DNA from: Anseranas semipalmata
Taxonomy: Eukaryota > Chordata > Aves > Anseriformes > Anseranatidae
Length of the DNA stretch: 64,000 bases
NCBI GenBank assembly: GCA_013399115.1
Contig: VXAA01001412.1
Span: 147,740 to 211,739, forward strand
Direction of reading: 5' to 3'
Under the pieces are notes generated by a model that saw only the letters and a program-made list of their open reading frames with translations, was not told the origin of the DNA and ran no database searches. Positions 36,521 to 64,000 of this stretch are shown here, one piece after another. Every line of letters starts with the position of its first letter. Positions within the stretch are counted from its first letter, which is position 1. The position numbers were made by a program, and so were the translations under genes.

Positions 36521-39394
36521 GGGAGATTTAACACACATAGCTACTACTCATAATACCTCAAACAAGCACCTTTTTTAAAAAAGTGGAAATTAATATTTAT
36601 CAGGAGAATTTGCAGTTCTACTGAAGGATATTTCCATTTTCATGTTAGTTTTGTTCAGTGAAATGAACGGAAAATGAGGCAAAAATCTGTCAACAGAAAA
36701 GCTAAAACAAGACAACTTGGAAAAAGCTGGCACAAAAATCTAAATACTAGCCTAATGCTACTTAATATCTTTGATTTACAACAAATACCTTAGTTTACCT
36801 GCTTTAAATTGTTTTTAAAACCATTTTTTGATTGCACATTTCTATTGTGCTGTTGTTTATATCCATTATTTGTTCAGGTTTAAGTAACTCTTCGTCCCAC
36901 TTTCTTTAGATCTCTGAGAGAAGCCTTTGGGTTATCTAGATCATCTCTGAGAAAATAATTTTCCCAAACTGTCTGGTATCTTCTCCTGCACAGTGTTTTC
37001 AACGTTTCCAAAGTGTGAAACCTTGAACTCCTGAAATATTCCCAATCAATGTGTTGTCAAAATCATTGTATAAGTTTTGTCATTTTTTCTAGATATGGAA
37101 GCACAGGTAAAATAGTACATCCTTGCTGCAAGCAACTAACAGAATTCTGCCAGTTAACTATGAAACTTATTTATAAAAATATAAAATGCAATGTGATTTA
37201 TGCTCCCTTATGTCTTTGTTGGAAAAGCAAAAACGATTTTGCAATAAAAGTAGTGTGGATCTGGTCCTGTGCCTGATTCTACTTTTTGTTTTTTTCTCTT
37301 TCTCTAACTTTTTTTTTTTTTTTGTCTGCTCATGATCATCAACATTGTTCCTCATTCTGCTGGGGCAGTTATAAGTTAGGGAGAGTGGAGTTGGACAAAG
37401 AAATTCTTGTATTTTTGTAGCATCCACCAAAATGGAGAGAATGGTCTGGCCTGTGATCTGGTGCATGTTAAAGGTAAATCACTTACACTGCATATGTAAA
37501 AGACATGAGAAATACGACTGTATTGTGTCGGTCCCTACTGTTCTGTAATCTACAAAATGCCACTCTTCCTTGACTTCCATCTCAGATGTGCTTTTAAAGA
37601 TATCCTTATCAAGCCCTGGAAATCTAGGCACTAAGCACTAGATTCCCTAAATATCTATGAAAATTTGTACTAATGCTCTTTTCATTTCTGAGGGTTTGTT
37701 TTTAGTGTGCAGAGCTAGCAGTTACACTGGTTTGACCTGTTAGCTGATCTGAATGCCACAAAATGCCTGTCCTCATTTGTGTTCTTACCGAGAACAAATT
37801 GAGATCGTTGTTTTTTTTCACAGTAAAGATACGTCCTAAGGTAAACAGTTTATTTTACTTCAGATGAGAATAGGATTTCTTTTGTAGTTTACCATGATAG
37901 TCTTTTACTCTGAGTCCAAGTATTTTTTTCTGTAGAAACACAGATATTAAATGATGAAGAAAACTCTGAATTAATTACTTAAATACACTCTCTCTTTGAA
38001 CGCTGGTTCATCCTTAACACGCTTGCTTGTAGTTTTGTCTGTGTTTACCTTTTGGATATCAACAGTGAAAGTAACTCTGAAGTTCAGTTACTTTCTATGC
38101 CTCTGAGGTGTTTGTTTGTTTGTTTTTCTCTCACATTAACTGATTGGATGGAGTTACCTCAGTTGATATGGTCTGTAGGACCTGAAATTGTCCCGTGTTC
38201 CTCAGGCTGCTGCATAATGCACATTTCATGGAGGCACTTCTGTAGTCGTATGCGTATTTTATCTCAAAGTAGTACAATTCCTTTTTCTTCACTGTAGGTT
38301 TGCAGAGACTGGTTTTGATCAATCCCTCACTGAAAAATGCTCAATGGCAGTGTTTGTACAAACAGTGCTACATTTCTGGCCATACATTCCTGCTATTTGC
38401 CATTCAAAACTCCAAACTGCTGGGTAGCCCTGAAGTGAACTGGTTCCACTCGCCTGTCTGATGGGAGCTAAACAGCGGGGAAAGAAAGCAGCCCATCTAG
38501 TCAGTTTGCCGATCGGATGCGAGGAAGCGGGACTAGCTCTTTTCGCTGCTGCTGCATAAAGTGCAACCCCTTGCAGGAGGAGGTCTCCTGGCACAAGAAG
38601 GGTCTGTGCCATTGCAGTGGTGACAGCGGATTGCCACAGCTGGCTGGGGAGCAGGTAGAGGGACGGCCAGGCCACTTCAGCCACTCTGCAGCAGCGTACT
38701 TCCCTGTGTCGCCTCTGCAAGCGCAGGTCGGTGGGTGTAAAAATGGCTAGTTTTCTGCCAATTCAGAAAGATAAATCAGCGTACCAAATGGTCAGATGAG
38801 TAAATGCTGGAGATGGTAGGACTCCTCCACCTGGTAGCAAAATGGTGTTGGATCGTCTTTTCTAACTGTGCCTCGAGACAACATTCAAACGTAAGGATAA
38901 AAGCTACAATCTGAGTTGCAGTGGGACTGGGTGATGGATAGGAAGAGATGCTCTGTATTTCCTTTGATTTTCTGACAGGTTGAGAAATGCTGCTTGAATG
39001 TAAAAGCAGAGAAAATAGAGAAAGAATGGGGAATGATTGGTGAAAATGATCTGTGTAACATAGTGAGTGCTATACTTGGTAACATAACCCTAATCATAAT
39101 TTCAGCATGAACTTTTGTTGGGGGGAAAAAAAAAAAAGAGGCCAACAGGAACCTGCCCAGATGAAAAACTTAACAGCATGATTCTTTTTGCATCCCGTAC
39201 TTTCCATTGACAGCCCCTTTCCAGCCCCACTCCAGCTGCAGATCTAGGCTTGCTTTCTCTCTCAAGCCTAATCCTAACCCTACCTAACGTCAGCACGAGC
39301 CCTACACAGGGTCCCCTAGGTGTCTGCCCAGATGAAAAAATATCTTACAGCACAGTTATCTTTGTTCAGAATTAGGGCAATATGGCCATCATTA
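36521..39394. other. Intergenic DNA, nothing recognised
   Basis: No gene is recognised. The minus-strand open frame at 38319-38720 overlaps a plus-strand one in a GC-richer patch and shows no domain. A degenerate run of telomere-like CCTAA(C) units lies at 39267-39288. The phrase CCCAGATGAAAAA occurs twice, near 39157 and 39328, with loosely similar sequence after it, suggesting an old local duplication. Confidence 0.5.
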
Positions 39395-39660
39395 TGAAAC
39401 TTTTAAAAACTGACTGAGCATGTAAATCCAGATTAGTGATCCTGCTTTCAATATTAATCATTTGCCTGATGATAATAATAAAAAATATTTTTTATTACTA
39501 TTCGCTATATCACAGCTCGTTTCCCTCTGTACGCTAACTGGCACTAAAATTTTCTGATTTATGCTTCATTTAAATCTTTCCATGCTCTTAATTAACAGAG
39601 TCTAAACTCACCCTTCAGCTGAGAGTTAATAAAAGTGTAAGGAGATCACTGGCATTAACG
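39395..39660. promoter_or_regulatory. Candidate conserved noncoding enhancer block F
   Basis: The block contains CAGATTAGTGATCC, CAATATTAATCATTTGCC, a short (ATA) run, TTTATGCTTCATTTAAATC and a perfect TTAATTAA (39588-39595), with few long homopolymers. The density of ATTA-type words is well above the flanks even allowing for AT content, though I could not compute it. It lies 2.3 kb upstream of the CpG island. Confidence 0.3.
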
Positions 39661-41929
39661 ATGCTTTACTTGCAGTGGTGCCCCTCTGCAAAATGTGAGG
39701 TTTCTGTACCTCCTTCTGTCGCACCTATCGCTGCTGCACCTACACTGCATTGCTGTGATGCTGGGCGCTGACAGCCTTGTGAGAACCTCCTCGTTGCTAC
39801 ACATCATAAAGACATATTGAAAAAGCCAGTATCTGCTTCTAGACCACAGAGTGCTTGCTACAAAGAATTTGCAGAATTGATTTAATAAAAAGTGCAACGA
39901 ACTGGGGTGGGAGGACTGGGCACAAAACAGTAATTATCATTTTACTGTGTGGGTTTGGGAGTATCGTTCTTGGCACATACATGTAGCAGGCTGGGTTTAC
40001 TATCAAAGGAGTGTAGGATATCATTTCAGATCGCCTGGTCTTTCTAGACAGAAAATGCTTTTGAAAAATTGTTTTCAGCCTTGAGTTTCATGGTTCTGTG
40101 TAGTTGTCTGTTCTGCTGGAGACCTGAAGTGGTTAAAGCTGAAGAATTTAACTCCGATTGCTACATACATTTAGACCTATGCAACTGACTAAGAAGCAAT
40201 TGGGTTTGCTGTCATTATTTTTTTTAATGTTTTCTCTCTCTTTTTTTTTTTCCAGTGTATTTTACACAAGGTAAAGTAATAGCCATTTAATAATAGCTTG
40301 CTCAAAAATCTTTCATTTGTTCCCTGTGTAATTTCTATTAACATACTTCCTGTGCTTTCGAATGATGACAAGCACTGTGGTCACACAGGTGGAGACTAAA
40401 GTTACCCATGCTTGGACATCCAGATGAAACATAGCCTACAAGCAATATGACGATACTATATTTTGAGCATGAACAACCTCTGACAGCCTGCCCAGTGTTG
40501 TGTTTCCAAAGCTTAAAAAAAGTTTGAAATGCAGCAAAAAAATGTAAATATTTGAAGTTTCTTCCCCTTGGTCTGGATTATAAAATAGTGATCCATTACA
40601 TTGTAAATCTTCCTGTACCATGAAAATCCCTTTATAAGGATTAGGAGATGGTAACAAAGATGATCATATTTCAAGAGTTACTGGTGTAAGCTATATACTT
40701 CTGCTGCAGGATTTCATACAGTCTTCGCCCAACATGTTATATATATTGTTCCAACTGAACAGGTGCTTTACATTTATTGAGAATCTTAATTCGTGCAATA
40801 ATAAAAAAGAAGATTTGGTTACAAGGCTGGGCAGCACATTCAGTCTGTTACTCTCTGAGTGGACTCAACAATAGCTGAGGGTGTGCAATGGAGCAAAGAC
40901 TATGCAATCAGTGACCCCTTGCCCCTTCAGTGGGGGAGAATTTCAGTAAAACACAAAGAAGCTGCTGTTCCTGCTTTTGCTGCTATCAGCCCAGGGACTA
41001 CTTATAGAACAGTGGCTGTTGAATCTATTTCTGTGATTAGCTGCTTGAGCATGAGTAGAGGAAAAGTGTGTTTCATCATTGTGTCGCTTCTGTTTCTTTC
41101 ATTGGATCAGACCCTACTTTGGGAGGAGAAGGTAGAAGCATCTGGCTTGCCTAGATTTCTTCTGTACACGAAGGGTATGCAGTATTTTGCAGTGCTTCCT
41201 AGTCAGTGAGTAGTAATGAATCGCTATGAAAGGAAAAAAAAAATCCGTAAGGAGCACTGGTTTACACCACTCAGCAGAATCTGCAGAATCTGTTATGTGA
41301 CGAGTTCTATAGAAGTAATTCTGAATGGATATGGAATTTAAAAACAAAACAGAGTTTGTGGACGAGTCTGATTTAGTAGCTCTTAGATCAAATTTTCTTT
41401 TTTAAACCTGTCATTCTGATGATATCTAAGATCAGTTTCCATGCTCAGATTTTTCATGTCCCTTTGGGTTTGCCTATAACAATGCAAAGTCTAGCAAGTC
41501 TAACCTGTTTAATTAGTACTGTATTTAAAAACCTTCTTTGTTAGCCTTAAGAAGTAGGCAGAAGAATACTTGCACTATTTCTGGAAATATTTGTACTAGC
41601 ACAAATGGGAATTTGAACACTCTGAGTTGCTTGAGGGTACAAATCCGTCGCCCCATAAAACTGGAGAATCCCAGCTCCGCTACCCCTGCGCCGCGTGCTG
41701 CTTGGCAGCGCCATTCGGGTCTACGTGGGGCACCACTTGGTTCAGAAGGGATGGGCACAAAATGAAGCGAGGAAACCAAGGAGATCTGGTAACCTGCCCT
41801 ACCAACATTGTCAAATATTGTCTGCTTTGGGCCATAAGCTTTCTTTTTCTGTATTTTTTTTTTAACTGCTTTTCTGCATGTACGTGGGGCCCACAGTTCT
41901 AAAAGCCTCGTGCCAAACTTCTTTTAAAA
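39661..41929. other. PRMT3 upstream flank, nothing recognised
   Basis: AT-leaning sequence, turning GC-richer at about 41650-41760 as the CpG island is approached. Short open frames (for example plus 40859-41209) show no domain. I see no exon of HTATIP2, the gene that lies just upstream of PRMT3 in human. Confidence 0.5.
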
Positions 41930-42107
41930 GGCAGTTTCCCTGCGGCGTTACGGGCTGTGACGGGCTCGCCCCGCAAGATGGCGCCTCGCCGCCCCCCTCA
42001 CCGCGGCGGAGGGGCGGGCAGCGGCACGGCCGCGCTCGCGCGTTCAAAAAATAACGGTCGGGACCGCCAGCAGCGGCGGCGCCGCCCCCTCTCTTGGGCC
42101 CGCCCCG
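41930..42107 (+). promoter_or_regulatory. PRMT3: PRMT3 CpG-island promoter, left part
   Basis: A sharp rise in GC and CpG density marks a CpG island that continues into the assembly gap and resumes up to about 42515. Visible elements are a YY1-like CAAGATGGCGCC (41974-41985), typical of positions just downstream of transcription starts in housekeeping genes, GC boxes (GGGGCGGGC near 42011, and CCCGCCCC before the gap) and a TGACG half-site near 41958. No TATA box is evident. It lies directly upstream of the first visible PRMT3 exon. The exact start site cannot be seen. Confidence 0.75.
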
Positions 42108-42440
42108 NNNNNNNNNNNNNNNNNNNNNNNNNNNNNNNNNNNNNNNNNNNNNNNNNNNNNNNNNNNNNNNNNNNNNNNNNNNNNNNNNNNNNNNNNNNNN
42201 NNNNNNNNNNNNNNNNNNNNNNNNNNNNNNNNNNNNNNNNNNNNNNNNNNNNNNNNNNNNNNNNNNNNNNNNNNNNNNNNNNNNNNNNNNNNNNNNNNNN
42301 NNNNNNNNNNNNNNNNNNNNNNNNNNNNNNNNNNNNNNNNNNNNNNNNNNNNNNNNNNNNNNNNNNNNNNNNNNNNNNNNNNNNNNNNNNNNNNNNNNNN
42401 NNNNNNNNNNNNNNNNNNNNNNNNNNNNNNNNNNNNNNNN
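42108..42440. other. PRMT3: Assembly gap (333 N), probably hiding PRMT3 exon 1
   Basis: A run of 333 Ns inside the CpG island. The first visible coding exon starts at the second base pair of a split codon and encodes only the histidine half of the zinc finger, so an upstream exon ending CxxC-x plus two bases of a codon must exist. Neither flank of the gap encodes it, so it most likely lies here. Open frames that appear to run through the gap are only artefacts of translating N. Confidence 0.8.
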
Positions 42441-42631
42441 GGCTGCCAAACACAGGCTCAAGGAGGGAGAAAGGACGTGCGCGGCAGGTAACGCCCCTCG
42501 CCTCACCGTGAAGCGGTATCTGGGCAGATTACCTGAGGCGTCAAAACAGAGCATTTAAAACTCTTCGGAGAGTTACCACTTCTAAACGCTAGCGTGTCAG
42601 TGCTGTGTGTTTCATAATGCTGTACTTGCAG
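42441..42631 (+). other. PRMT3: PRMT3 intron 1 remnant after the gap
   Basis: GC-rich sequence that falls to ordinary composition by about 42540. A donor-like CAG|GTAACG lies after 42487, and the acceptor TACTTGCAG ends at 42631. Whether 42441-42487 is exonic is uncertain. It is open in the required phase but lacks the expected cysteines. Confidence 0.5.

Positions 42632-64000
<21,369 letters not shown>

Noticed and set aside
41862..42558. Long open frames on both strands across the promoter (up to 230 codons)
   Set aside because: Most of their length is translated N from the assembly gap; the real flanks show no known protein.

Overview
The window reads as bird (at least sauropsid) nuclear DNA. 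It is AT-leaning, intron-rich and has no prokaryotic gene organisation. Its interspersed repeats are three CR1-type LINE fragments, the dominant LINE family of birds. I cannot name the species.

Only one protein-coding gene is recognisable: PRMT3 (protein arginine N-methyltransferase 3), on the + strand from about 42 kb to beyond the right edge. Eight consecutive coding exons (42632-42714, 44117-44166, 45513-45615, 47127-47280, 50051-50192, 53221-53286, 59977-60098, 63462-63561) have GT/AG borders, and their phases fit together without a break. They give 273 complete codons, from the second half of the C2H2 zinc finger, through the linker, into the SAM-binding fold and up to the first glutamate of the double-E loop. 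The first coding exon, with the start codon and the CxxC half of the zinc finger, is not visible. It most likely lies in a 333-base assembly gap (42108-42440) inside the promoter CpG island. The remaining catalytic exons lie to the right of the window.

Positions 1 to about 41.9 kb contain no coding gene I can support. I see a divergent 15-bp minisatellite (12232-12830), simple repeats, a perfect 48-bp AT-cored palindrome (26943-26990), and a 1.05-kb direct duplication (28531-30630) whose copies meet at a single N and differ like two alleles, so probably an assembly artefact. Six stretches are dense in homeodomain, POU-octamer, OTX-like and E-box words and resemble conserved regulatory DNA: 11080-11400, 14640-14900, 15940-16600, 24580-25210, 35985-36520 and 39395-39660. 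In human the genes just upstream of PRMT3 are HTATIP2 and the developmental homeobox gene DBX1. I see no HTATIP2 exon here, and a regulatory desert belonging to DBX1 is a reasonable but unproven reading.

The PRMT3 introns hold two sense CR1 fragments (47370-48232 and about 57355-58108), one antisense CR1 tail (61096-61205), a 225-bp AT-rich tract (58531-58755), a CTCF-like site (49888-49902) and one in-phase cryptic exon candidate (53434-53559). I found no CRISPR array, operon, viral insertion or RNA gene, and no convincing new biological system.
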